DNA of 64,000 bases from positions 1 through 64,000 of the forward strand of contig CAYYIS010000003.1 in NCBI GenBank assembly GCA_964470965.1. The letters run 5' to 3'. Each line of letters opens with the position of its first letter. The first letter of the stretch is position 1. Positions 1-8,549 of this stretch are shown here, one piece after another. The DNA is from CAYYIS01 sp964470965. GTDB lineage: Bacteria; JAAXHH01; JABIQT01. A model generated the notes under the pieces. It saw only the letters and a list, made by a program, of their open reading frames with translations, did no database searches and was not told the DNA's origin. A program made the position numbers and the translations under genes.

Positions 1-96
1 CTGATTGACCATAATGCTAACCGTTATGAGACTGCGGAAGATTTCTTCGGGAGTACCAGGTGTATTTTGGTAGGTTTTTATGGATGCGTACTGATC

Positions 97-2550
97 TCAA
101 GTCCGATTTCCCCCTGCTAATTTTTTCCGAACCCGCCAGGCACCGGCACCTATCAGGGACAGGAGGACGAGGAAACTTGATACCTGGCTGAGAATATGGC
201 CCAGGTTGAAGGAAGCAGGCTCGAATACAAATGAGATGTCGTGGTGGCCGGCAGGGACTACAACGGAACGAAGCACGTAGTTGGTTTTGTGTATCTTCGC
301 CGGCTCACCGTCTATTGTCGCGGACCATCCTGCGGGATAATAGACCTCGCTAAGTACCAGTAGCGCCGGTGCCGACGTGTCGACCATGATGTCCATTCGG
401 TGCGGATTGTAGTTCGTGAGAACCACCTCTGAACTGTCCACCGGTCCAATCGATGTTTCTATAGGCTCTTCCAGGATGGCAACCGTCGCCGGATTGAATG
501 TAGGCTGTTTCATGGTTTCGAAAATAACGTTTTTGGATGTAATTACCGTAAGACTGTCCACCAGAAATGCTCGCGGAAGTGCCGTGACATTACGGTACAG
601 GTTTCCCTGATCCGACTCTATAACAGGCGAAAGCAGTGCACCGGAAAGGGGCTGGCGGGAGATCAGATATTTGGTGTTCAGCATATTGAGTACACCGAAG
701 GAATTCAAGCCGACCTGAGTCATGAGTTCTTCATAGATTCCCAGCTTCGCGGCGTGATATCCGCCTATGCTTGACAATCCGAAGTATCCGTACTGATTGG
801 TGGAAAAATCATCTACTGGAAAGATGCGAAACAGTTCCGAGTCTTCCTGCATAGTCTGAATGATGGGCTCCTGCTGTCGGGCGGAATAGTAGGAATCTAT
901 GCGACCGGGATAGTACTGCGGATCGGTCAGTCGATCTGCCACCAGAAACAGATCCAGAAACACAAGGCCAGCCAGGCCTGCAGAGAATAGTCCGCCACTG
1001 ATTTTAGTGTTGAGGAACAATGAGATCAACCCTACAGATCCACATGACAACAGGGCTAACATCCAGAGATCATCCATTAATTGATCGAATCGAATAGCAT
1101 TGATCTGGCTTTGGGTATTTTCACTCGCAGTGATGGCCTGCCGACCACCGTGAGCCGCATCAGCATCGGAGTATATGGACGTCATGAACGATTCGAACGA
1201 TGAACCGGAAAGGGACAGTATAAAGACAAGACTCAAAATTACTCCTGTGGAAATCATGAGGACACGGGTCAGACGTTTTCCTTCCTCACGACCCAGATCC
1301 ATAAGCGATTGCACGCCAAAAGCGGCCATTAGTGCACAGGCAAACTGTAACAGGATCAAAATCATTACCGGCGCTCTGAATTTGCTGAAAAAAGGGACAA
1401 AATTTAACATGAAATATGACATTGGCTGTAGATGCCGCCCAAACGATACCAGTAGGGCGAAGAATGATAGTATCGCAAGGAAAGTGGTTAGACGATTCCG
1501 ACGATAAACGATTCCGACTATTGCCAGAAGTACGATAACAACACCGAGATAGTTTGGAAAATCTGTAAAAGGCATTGCGCCCCAGTAGGTATTTCCTCCA
1601 AATCCCGCGAATGAGGGGATAATAAAGGTCAATATTTCAATGGGCGGGAATGACCAGCTTGTAGCAAACGGTACATTTATGTTGCTAGCACCTATGGAGA
1701 GATTTCTGGTGGAGTATTGCGCATATTCTTGCATTGGTAAAATCAGAACTGCTGCCATCGAGGCCGCAATGATCATGGCGACACCGAAAAGGCCGATTTT
1801 AACGAGTAATTGACGCGGGTGATGTCGGTCGCGAATGTGTACGACAGCGGCATAAAGTACGTATAGGCCGATCATCATTCCAGTATAGTGGGCAATCTGA
1901 GGATGATAGGAGCCCAGTTGTGAGCCGAATGCGCCACCGAGCAAAACAGCATAGAAAAGACGCGGTTGGTTGAAGATCCGATAGGTAGCGAGAAAGACCA
2001 ATGGGATATGCATAAAACAGGCGATGCGATTCATATGCTCCGTTCCGATGACGTGTCCATTAACGATGAAGGCAACCGCTCCAACGAATCCTGCCAGGCG
2101 GGAAACGGCAAGCATCCGAGCTAAAAGAAACATGGATATTCCGCCCAGAAGGAGATGGATCATCATACGACCGTGGAATATCTTCAGAAGAGCCTTTGGA
2201 ATCAAACTGTTGATCAATTTTTCGTAAGTATATTGAACATGGTGAGACGTTCCGCTTGCCTGAAGGGGCATACCTGAGAAGACATGTGGAAACCAGAGCG
2301 GATCGGAACCGTAGGTCTCGATATATGTATTGATAAATTTGCTGACAGGTTCCCCTTGATTGATCGTGTCAGGACGGACATCGACTTTTCCTTCGACGAT
2401 ATACCCTCGAAACACAACGACCAGAATCAGAAATAAAACGAATCCAATCAGTATATCGCTAACCAAAGGAGGAATCGCTGGAATAGCAGTGCGCCTGCTC
2501 CGAGTCGTTGAAGTGGCACCCCTTTTAGATGATGTCTTTCGAGCAGCCAT
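97..2550 (-). CDS. YfhO-family multi-spanning membrane protein
   Basis: This 817-residue protein resembles the bacterial YfhO family (GT-C-like membrane proteins linked to glycosylation of surface polymers). A basic N-terminus of about 28 residues precedes the first membrane helix (about 30-50). More than ten further hydrophobic helices run to about residue 530. A long soluble, probably periplasmic, part then contains LPRAFLVDSL, a typical YfhO C-terminal signature, and a last helix lies near the end. The start ATG has AAAGGA upstream at good spacing. It is the last complete gene of the minus-strand polysaccharide cluster. The exact sugar donor and acceptor cannot be read from sequence. The family call is fairly secure; the role in modifying the cluster's glycan is inferred from context. 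Confidence 0.8.
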   Translation of the reverse strand: MAARKTSSKRGATSTTRSRRTAIPAIPPLVSDILIGFVLFLILVVVFRGYIVEGKVDVRPDTINQGEPVSKFINTYIETYGSDPLWFPHVFSGMPLQASGTSHHVQYTYEKLINSLIPKALLKIFHGRMMIHLLLGGISMFLLARMLAVSRLAGFVGAVAFIVNGHVIGTEHMNRIACFMHIPLVFLATYRIFNQPRLFYAVLLGGAFGSQLGSYHPQIAHYTGMMIGLYVLYAAVVHIRDRHHPRQLLVKIGLFGVAMIIAASMAAVLILPMQEYAQYSTRNLSIGASNINVPFATSWSFPPIEILTFIIPSFAGFGGNTYWGAMPFTDFPNYLGVVIVLLAIVGIVYRRNRLTTFLAILSFFALLVSFGRHLQPMSYFMLNFVPFFSKFRAPVMILILLQFACALMAAFGVQSLMDLGREEGKRLTRVLMISTGVILSLVFILSLSGSSFESFMTSIYSDADAAHGGRQAITASENTQSQINAIRFDQLMDDLWMLALLSCGSVGLISLFLNTKISGGLFSAGLAGLVFLDLFLVADRLTDPQYYPGRIDSYYSARQQEPIIQTMQEDSELFRIFPVDDFSTNQYGYFGLSSIGGYHAAKLGIYEELMTQVGLNSFGVLNMLNTKYLISRQPLSGALLSPVIESDQGNLYRNVTALPRAFLVDSLTVITSKNVIFETMKQPTFNPATVAILEEPIETSIGPVDSSEVVLTNYNPHRMDIMVDTSAPALLVLSEVYYPAGWSATIDGEPAKIHKTNYVLRSVVVPAGHHDISFVFEPASFNLGHILSQVSSFLVLLSLIGAGAWRVRKKLAGGNRT

Positions 2551-2613
2551 GAGAATCCTTTCTTGCAGGCTGTGAAGTATCTCATTTCTGGGAAACCGTA
2601 AATATACGGGTCG

Positions 2614-3756
2614 TCAACTATTTCCGTTCACTGTTTCAAATACTTGCAGAGTTTCTCTTGCTGTCGATTCCCAGGAAAATAACCGTGATTGGCGATGCCC
2701 TTTTGCAACCAAGTCCCGGGCGAAGGATGGGTGGGAGAGGATTCGGTTGATGCCATCTGCGATGCTTTGGACGCTATTCGGATCAACCAGAACTGCAGCG
2801 TCCCCGACAATTTCGGGGATCGAGGAGACATTAGAGGCGACGACGGGAGTACTGCTCATCATGGCTTCCAGCGGGGGAATGCCGAAACCTTCGTAAAGGC
2901 TAGGATAAACAAATACCCGGGCCAATCGATAAAGGCCGGCCAGATCCTCATCCGGTACATAGCCAGTCAACACCACATGATCCGCAAGACCGTTCTCTAT
3001 AATCAGTTTCTGAAGCGTTCCCAATCCCCGTTTAGGTCTTCCTATCAGGGTCAACTGCAGGTCAGTTTCATGTTCCTGTCTGATCACGGCGAATGCCTCA
3101 ATCAGACGGGCCATGTTTTTACGGGGTTCAATATCACCTACGGCAAGAATTACATTATCTCCCAGAGCATATCGTTGACGGATACAGTTCAGGTCTTCAT
3201 CAGAGACAGGGTTTCTGAAATGTTCCGAAGCGGCAAGATAAATAGTGATAAGACGGTCGGCAGACACGTTCATTATTTCCATCATATCCCTCTGTGTCTG
3301 TTTGGAATCCACAATGATCATTTCGGCATGGCGCACCATGTGCTGCATCATCCAGTTCATGTACACTCGAAACTGCCGGCTTTTCGTATCGGGATAATGA
3401 ATATAAGAGAGATCGTGTGTGGTGACGACTTTCGGGATATTTGTGAGGCCGGATAGCGGGATCGAATGGGCCGGGGAAAAAAATAGATCAATCGGTCGCC
3501 CTTGTTTCATCCTGCGGGCTAACGAAAAGTGCTCCCAGATGAGATGCCTGAACGACTGGTGAATCGAAACTCCTACGGTTTCTAAATGCACGTTGGCCGA
3601 ATTAAGCAGTTTATCCCCTTCACAATCTTTTGACACCCATCCCACGTAATCATTGATAGGATCGATAGACCACAGTGCTTTCAAGAGATTGTATGTATAA
3701 TATCCAACACCGGATTTCTGTCCGGAAAGGGTCATGCCGTTGAACGCAATTGTCAT
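2614..3756 (-). CDS. GT4-family glycosyltransferase
   Basis: This 380-residue retaining glycosyltransferase has a GT-B fold. The N-terminal half carries the acceptor-side domain, with GVGYYTYNLL near the start. The C-terminal half has the family-4 nucleotide-sugar site: AVGDIEPRKNM around residue 205, and the E-x7-E motif in YEGFGIPPLEAM around residue 290. Such enzymes transfer a sugar from a nucleotide donor to a growing lipid-linked glycan at the inner face of the membrane. It is followed by YfhO about 60 bases downstream and preceded by a broken GT2 gene. Length and motifs are normal for the family. Sugar specificity cannot be deduced. Confidence 0.88.
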   Translation of the reverse strand: MTIAFNGMTLSGQKSGVGYYTYNLLKALWSIDPINDYVGWVSKDCEGDKLLNSANVHLETVGVSIHQSFRHLIWEHFSLARRMKQGRPIDLFFSPAHSIPLSGLTNIPKVVTTHDLSYIHYPDTKSRQFRVYMNWMMQHMVRHAEMIIVDSKQTQRDMMEIMNVSADRLITIYLAASEHFRNPVSDEDLNCIRQRYALGDNVILAVGDIEPRKNMARLIEAFAVIRQEHETDLQLTLIGRPKRGLGTLQKLIIENGLADHVVLTGYVPDEDLAGLYRLARVFVYPSLYEGFGIPPLEAMMSSTPVVASNVSSIPEIVGDAAVLVDPNSVQSIADGINRILSHPSFARDLVAKGHRQSRLFSWESTARETLQVFETVNGNS

Positions 3757-3890
3757 GGTTCATCTTCATATTGTTGATCTGTAACAGTTTCACTTTAGGA
3801 CTTTTACACGTATGCTGGTCCATTCCATATTACCGAGATGTGCCCAGAAGTCAAATGTATTTTAGGATAAATAGATCAACATAATGACGT

Positions 3891-4812
3891 TTAATCGTTG
3901 TATTTTTGGAGTATTTGAACAGTCGAAAATGGAAAGGTGTTGCCGAAACGGCCGCGGTAAAAATCCACGATACCCCGAATGCGTGCCCGACTGACGTCCC
4001 GCTGGTAGCCTACAGCAGCTTTGAGCAAGTTGTATCCGACCAAGGCAACAATTTCGAGATGTTTGGCTGGTGTTATGTTACTGTATCGAGAGAGAAACAG
4101 CAGGTGATTACGGACATGGTAGTAAGCCTGGAATGCAACGGCGCCTTCCCTGGCTGACTTGTGCCGGAGACTTTATGCCATGCCCGGGCCGTTGGTGTAT
4201 ACATGAGCTTCAGACCATCCCGCCTTGTTCTCATGGACCAGTCTGAATCCTCAAAATATGCGAAATAGACGGGATCTATCATTCCCACCTGTTGGCACAC
4301 CCGTCGATGAAATCGACCGATCGGGGCGTGTCATACTGTCCCCGATCAATTTCATTGCATTCAATCAACGCCGGGCGTCCCCACCGCATGTCTATGTGTG
4401 CGCCTGCAGACCAGATGACTTCTTTTTGATGGAAATAGTACATTTCCGGGCACACCATCCCGATCTGCGTATCCGATTCGGTAACCTGGACCAGTGCATC
4501 TACAAAATCCGGCTCGACCACGACATCATTATTAAGTATCAGGAGGTGATCGGCCTTATGCTTGAGGGCTTCTTGGATGCCCAGATTGTTGCCTCCACAA
4601 TACCCCAGATTTTCATCAGATTCGATTAAGAAAACATTTGGGAAATTATCTCGGATCACCTCGACCGAATCGTCTTTAGATGCATTCTCAACCACTATGG
4701 TATTTAGCGCCGGATAATTTACTTCTTGAAGAGACTCGATACACGCGACCGTATCGTCCTTCAGGTTGTGATTGACGACAATAGCGAAAACACATGGCGG
4801 GTTTTCACTCAT
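3891..4812 (-). pseudogene. GT2 glycosyltransferase broken by two frame changes
   Basis: Three stretches in different frames read as one family-2 glycosyltransferase. The first (4812 to about 4290) holds the nucleotide-binding half with VENASKDDSVEVI and the DxD-type LILNNDVVVEPDF. The second (about 4300-4152) begins QVGMIDPVYFAYFEDSDWSM. The third (about 4150-3891) reads FQAYYHVRNHLLFLSRYSN and ends at TAA 3891-3893. At the first break DGCA is joined almost directly to QQVGMIDP, so about seven codons usual in this family are missing, which looks like a small deletion. The second break is repaired by one extra C in the CCC run at 4148-4150. It could be a decayed gene or a draft-sequence error. 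The start ATG has AGGTGG upstream. Confidence 0.8.
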
Positions 4813-4853
4813 AGAACCACCTAAGATGTCCTAATTTACGATGGTGTCCCATC

Positions 4854-5978
4854 TCAATTCGGTTCACGGTGCTGTTCCATCTGTTCGCGGTACACGGCAG
4901 CGATTTGTTGTGCAGCATTGTCCCAGGTGAACAGTTTCGCACGCATCAGCCCTTTTTCAATACATCCTTCTTTCAGGTCCGTATCCTGAATGAGTCGCGC
5001 GACCGCGTCGGCGGTTCCGGGTACATCCCGTGGATGAACGGTCAGTGCCGCGTCTCCTGTTACCTCAGGAATAGACGATACCCCGGTGGTCACGACGGGA
5101 GTGCCGCAGGCCATAGCCTCCAGGATATTGAGTCCAAAGCCTTCATAGGAAGACGGAGAGAGGAAGATGTCGGCAACGTTGCAGAACACAGGGACATCTT
5201 CGTCGGGCACGGCGCCCGTGAATACTACGGAATCCTGCAGGCCTTCCTGAAACACCAGATTTTCAAGGTCATGTGTCAGCCAGCCTTCCCGTCCGACGAT
5301 ATACAGGTGATGCGGTATGCGGTGCGCTCGCTTCAACTGTGCGAAGGAACGAATGACTATATCGAGATTTTTGCGAGGCTGGATGGTACCTAAACACAGA
5401 AGCATTGGGGCATCGATACTATATCTCGCCCGGAATCCCGCCAGGCGGCCCGGGTCTTCTATTTTATAAAACTGTTCTGTTACTCCGTTATATACGCTAC
5501 GTACAATATCCGGTGCGACGCCCATCCGATCAATGATATCTTTTCGGGAATATTCAGATACTGTAAGTATGAATGAGGCACGGCGGACACCGCCCTTGGT
5601 AGTCCCTCGCAGATACAGCTGCTGACGTTTTGTAAAGGTGTCTGGGAACACGAACGGTGCCAGGTCGTGAATTGTCATGACGGCTGGGCAGGGGCATAGC
5701 CAGGGAAGAACAGCGCGGGTGTTATGGTAGAGATCCGCGTGTATTCGTCGCAGCGCCATGGGCACGGAAACATATTCCCAAAAAGGAACCAATGAGCGGG
5801 ATCGAAGCGGCAGTTCGACTACCTCAAGTCGCTCCATATGGGAGAATATATCGGCTCGATCCGTTAAGACGATATATTCATGATCGTTGTCTAATTGTGC
5901 AAGCTTTTCGATCAGATGATAGGCATACGTACGAGGTCCGCCCGTAGATCCGACCAGAGCGCCGATTGCAATTCGCAT
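4854..5978 (-). CDS. GT4-family glycosyltransferase
   Basis: This 374-residue GT-B glycosyltransferase is a paralogue of the enzyme at 2614-3756. It shows GSTGGPRTYAYHLIEKL near the N-terminus, LCLGTIQPRKNLDIVIRSF at about residue 195, and the E-x7-E donor-site motif in YEGFGLNILEAMACGTPVV at about residue 282. Family 4 transfers hexoses such as mannose, glucose or rhamnose-type sugars to lipid-linked acceptors in the cytoplasm. The Shine-Dalgarno sequence is weak. It lies 40 bases upstream of the broken GT2, with which it is probably co-transcribed. Sugar specificity is unknown. Confidence 0.88.
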   Translation of the reverse strand: MRIAIGALVGSTGGPRTYAYHLIEKLAQLDNDHEYIVLTDRADIFSHMERLEVVELPLRSRSLVPFWEYVSVPMALRRIHADLYHNTRAVLPWLCPCPAVMTIHDLAPFVFPDTFTKRQQLYLRGTTKGGVRRASFILTVSEYSRKDIIDRMGVAPDIVRSVYNGVTEQFYKIEDPGRLAGFRARYSIDAPMLLCLGTIQPRKNLDIVIRSFAQLKRAHRIPHHLYIVGREGWLTHDLENLVFQEGLQDSVVFTGAVPDEDVPVFCNVADIFLSPSSYEGFGLNILEAMACGTPVVTTGVSSIPEVTGDAALTVHPRDVPGTADAVARLIQDTDLKEGCIEKGLMRAKLFTWDNAAQQIAAVYREQMEQHREPN

Positions 5979-6263
5979 AATCGTTCAGCTTATTTTTTGT
6001 TTAATTTCCTGAAATTCTTGTTACAGCGCGACGTTCCAAAGCCTCTTCGATTCGTGGTGCAGTCCGATTCCGCGTCCACCGTGCTCCTGGCAGCTACGTC
6101 GGTCGGCTTGAATTCAAACGGCTTGAGATACCGTATACAGGTCCCTAGGCCATATCGATATTTGCCTCTGTCCAATAGCTGGCTATTCAGATCGTAACAC
6201 ACGGTATGGACTGATGTGTTACCCACTTCTATAGAAGCTGTTAACGTCACTGAAGTAAATTGG
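5979..6263. other. 285-base stretch with no gene I can support
   Basis: An 86-codon open frame runs on the minus strand (6250-5990). Its product has no recognisable motif, a Cys- and Arg-rich tail unlike its neighbours, and no clear ribosome binding site. It may be the tail of a decayed glycan-biosynthesis gene, but I could not match it to anything. Confidence 0.4.
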
Positions 6264-7199
6264 TTATAATTCGAAATCCTGCCTTAAGAGAATACGTTTT
6301 CGCCGGTACGGTTCAATTAAAATAAACATCCAATGCGTGTCCATAATAGAATCGATGTACTTAAGAGAGACACGGCGATTGGCCTGTAAATCCCTTCGTT
6401 TTGCCAGCATGGGATTCAGGTCTCGCAACGCATCCAAGTATCCACAGAGCGTAGTGACACCAAAACCTTTTCTGACCTGCATAAGGAACAATAAACAATA
6501 GGCGAGAATTATCCAAAGCCCATAACTTAGCCAGAGCGATCCGGACAGATTTTTTATCAGTATGAAGATTAGATTTCGGTGTTCCAATCGCTTTAAACGA
6601 CGTGAAGATTCGATGCTGGACCGTCTGCTCGTACCGCCGACATGGTGGTAAACTACGGCAGCCGGTACAAACAGAGAGGGAAAGCCGGCGAGCTGGGCTC
6701 GGAAACTCAGGTCACCGTCTTCCTGGTAGATGTAGAAATCTTCGTCGAACCCGCCCAGTTCGTCAAACATGAATTTTCGGTACATAGCTGCGCCGGCGCC
6801 GAACACACGCTCGGCTTGATCGTACTGTCCCTCATCAAATTGTAATCCTGCCCGCTTGAAGAAAAAGCCCCCTGTGGAAAACATATCCCCCGCGGTGTCT
6901 ATCAGTTCCCTCCGGTCGAAATGCAGCATCCTGGNNNNNNNNNNNNNNNNNNNNNNNNNNNNNNNNNNNNNNNNNNNNNNNNNNNNNNNNNNNNNNNNNN
7001 NNNNNNNNNNNNNNNNNNNNNNNNNNNNNNNNNNATCCGGATACTGCTCGCGAAGGAACACCTGGGAACCATCCGTAGACCCGTTGTCCACTACAATAAT
7101 TTCATCCGGCGTTCGAGTCTGAATTCGAAGCGATTCAAGGCATGTTCGCAGAAAATGCCGCCCGTTTCGATTGGGGATAATTAGGCTAACCGTGTTCAT
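6264..7199 (-). CDS. GT2 rhamnosyltransferase-like glycosyltransferase, interrupted by a scaffold gap
   Basis: This family-2 inverting glycosyltransferase has its middle replaced by 100 N (6935-7034). The N-terminal part has VSLIIPNRNGRHFLRTCLES and VVDNGSTDGS, the standard GT-A nucleotide-binding strands. After the gap come GGFDEDFYIYQEDGDLSFRA, containing the ED catalytic-base region, and a C-terminal hydrophobic segment (about 225-250) that would attach it to the membrane. This layout is common in WbbL-like rhamnosyltransferases. The frame is kept across the gap only because the N run is an arbitrary 100, so the true length (nominally 311 residues) is not known. It starts right behind the preceding glycosyltransferase gene. 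Confidence 0.8.
   Translation of the reverse strand: MNTVSLIIPNRNGRHFLRTCLESLRIQTRTPDEIIVVDNGSTDGSQVFLREQYPDXXXXXXXXXXXXXXXXXXXXXXXXXXXXXXXXXXRMLHFDRRELIDTAGDMFSTGGFFFKRAGLQFDEGQYDQAERVFGAGAAMYRKFMFDELGGFDEDFYIYQEDGDLSFRAQLAGFPSLFVPAAVVYHHVGGTSRRSSIESSRRLKRLEHRNLIFILIKNLSGSLWLSYGLWIILAYCLLFLMQVRKGFGVTTLCGYLDALRDLNPMLAKRRDLQANRRVSLKYIDSIMDTHWMFILIEPYRRKRILLRQDFEL
6935..7034. other. scaffold gap of 100 N
   Basis: A run of exactly 100 undetermined bases lies inside a GT2 gene. The round number indicates an assembler's placeholder rather than a measured distance, so gene content across the join is uncertain. Confidence 0.99.
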
Positions 7200-8291
7200 G
7201 GTACCATTGTCGACGGGAGATCCTGCAATATGACATCAAATGTATTTTCAAGCTGGTCAGTTGCCCGGTTCCCCGTAAACTGCTGGATATGGCGGTGGCC
7301 GGCAAGAGCAACAAGTTGGCGTTTGCCGTCGTCAACCAGGGCTTCTGAAAGCAGATCTGGTCTTTTTGGCGGAACGGCTATAGCTGTTTCTCCATTGATG
7401 GCGTAGTCGGGAATACCACCTACCGGGAATACCACCTACATTGGTTGCTACAACCGCACAACCGCAAGCCATGGCCTCCATCGGTGGGGCCTGGCTGCCC
7501 TCGGACCAGCTTGGCGAGAGAAATACATCGCAGGAGGTGTATATCTCCCGGATTTTCTGGACGGGTGGAGCAAGATGAAATTCGGCGTAATCGGGTACAC
7601 CAGTCGAATGATGTGACGCAAAAAGAACCAGAGTCAGATCGGGCACCGCCCTGCGCGCCTTTTCGACCGCCTGGAGCCCATCAGGTATGCCCTTGAATTC
7701 GGCCGTGCGCCACATCATGCCGATCCGTTTTGCATCTGTTGGTTTGCGGGCTTCTCCGTAAAAACGTTGATGGTTGATACCATTGACAATAGGGCCGAAG
7801 ACCTGCACTCCGAATCGTTCTTCGCCCAGGTGTTTCAACCATGATGCAATGACGATTTTATGCATCGGTAGACGCCATGTTTCATCAACGAGGGATTGCG
7901 GTCCCATAACTGCTTCATAGTGCTGGATCCGATAGCATTTCTCACCTTTTGATGCCGGGTAGCCATGAACGATCGGGGCGGTGCACCAGGCGGTTGCGAC
8001 TACGATGTCGGCATCAGGAATGTGGTGTGCTGCCAGAGTCTTCGCTCGCAGAAGGGGCGCTTTGAGGTCGAACCATGAGACACGTTCACCCTTACGGATG
8101 TTTCCTAGCACCTGCATCGATTGGTGATAGGTCGCTCGTACGTCATGCCAGGGCGCTCCCCACCGAAGTGGAATCAGGGGATACACAACCGTCACCTGAT
8201 GGCCACGGGACTTGAGACAGTTGGCATATTGAAAGATAACCTTCACGCCGCCGCTGAGGCTGATCGAAGGCAAGATGAAGGTGATACGCAT
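7196..8291 (-). pseudogene. GT4 glycosyltransferase frameshifted by a 16-base duplication
   Basis: The N-terminal 280 or so residues (8291 downward) read as a normal family-4 enzyme: SLSGGVKVIFQYANCLKSRG at the start and the donor motif SEGSQAPPMEAMACGCAVVA near the end. The frame then breaks right after NVGGIP. The rest (DYAINGETAIAVPPKRPDLL and onward to a stop at 7196) continues in another frame that itself begins with a second GGIP. The cause is visible: the 16 bases cgggaataccacctac are present twice in a row (7408-7439). Removing one copy restores a single frame of about 360 residues. The end overlaps the start of the next GT2 gene by 4 bases, as expected for an operon gene. The start has AAGGGTG upstream. 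Confidence 0.85.
7408..7439. repeat. perfect 16-base tandem duplication inside a glycosyltransferase gene
   Basis: The unit cgggaataccacctac occurs at 7408-7423 and again at 7424-7439 with no mismatch. Because 16 is not a multiple of three, it shifts the reading frame. The two copies encode the same VGGIP loop in different frames. Confidence 0.97.
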
Positions 8292-8318
8292 TAGGGCACC
8301 CTTGGATTGGACGGTCCT

Positions 8319-8549
8319 TTACGAGCCATTTCTGGCGTGTATGACTACCTTCATCGCGTACCGGGTGTGAAATGGCCCATATAAACCAGAAACTTTGGAA
8401 TAGCGGGACAAATATCCTTTCATGCTCATCACGTCCGTCTCGAAAACAGAGCCTGCCCGTTCTTTGACGAGTCCGATTATTGACTCCGGAACACCTGGAC
8501 CTTCTGGACTGTGTGTCTTGTCCTGGGACAACTCCTGTGTGTCGTTCAT
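8319..8549 (-). CDS. small protein translationally coupled to the flippase, unknown
   Basis: The ATG (8549-8547) overlaps the TGA of the flippase gene (8548-8546) as ATGA, a classic coupled arrangement that supports real translation. The product has 76 residues, starts MNDTQELSQDKTHSPEGPGV and ends with a basic tail (MKVVIHARNGS). It has no signal peptide, membrane segment or family signature that I recognise. It could be the N-terminal remnant of a longer transferase that has lost its body, since the next gene starts only 28 bases downstream. Existence is moderately supported by the overlap; function is unknown. Confidence 0.45.
   Translation of the reverse strand: MNDTQELSQDKTHSPEGPGVPESIIGLVKERAGSVFETDVMSMKGYLSRYSKVSGLYGPFHTRYAMKVVIHARNGS

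Noticed and set aside
1..96. Possible start of a further minus-strand gene at the left edge
   Set aside because: The 96 bases after the YfhO stop continue open on the minus strand but contain no clear start with a ribosome binding site, and the window ends.
5990..6250. 86-codon minus-strand ORF between glycosyltransferase genes
   Set aside because: No motif, Cys/Arg-rich tail, no clear ribosome binding site; not enough support for a gene.
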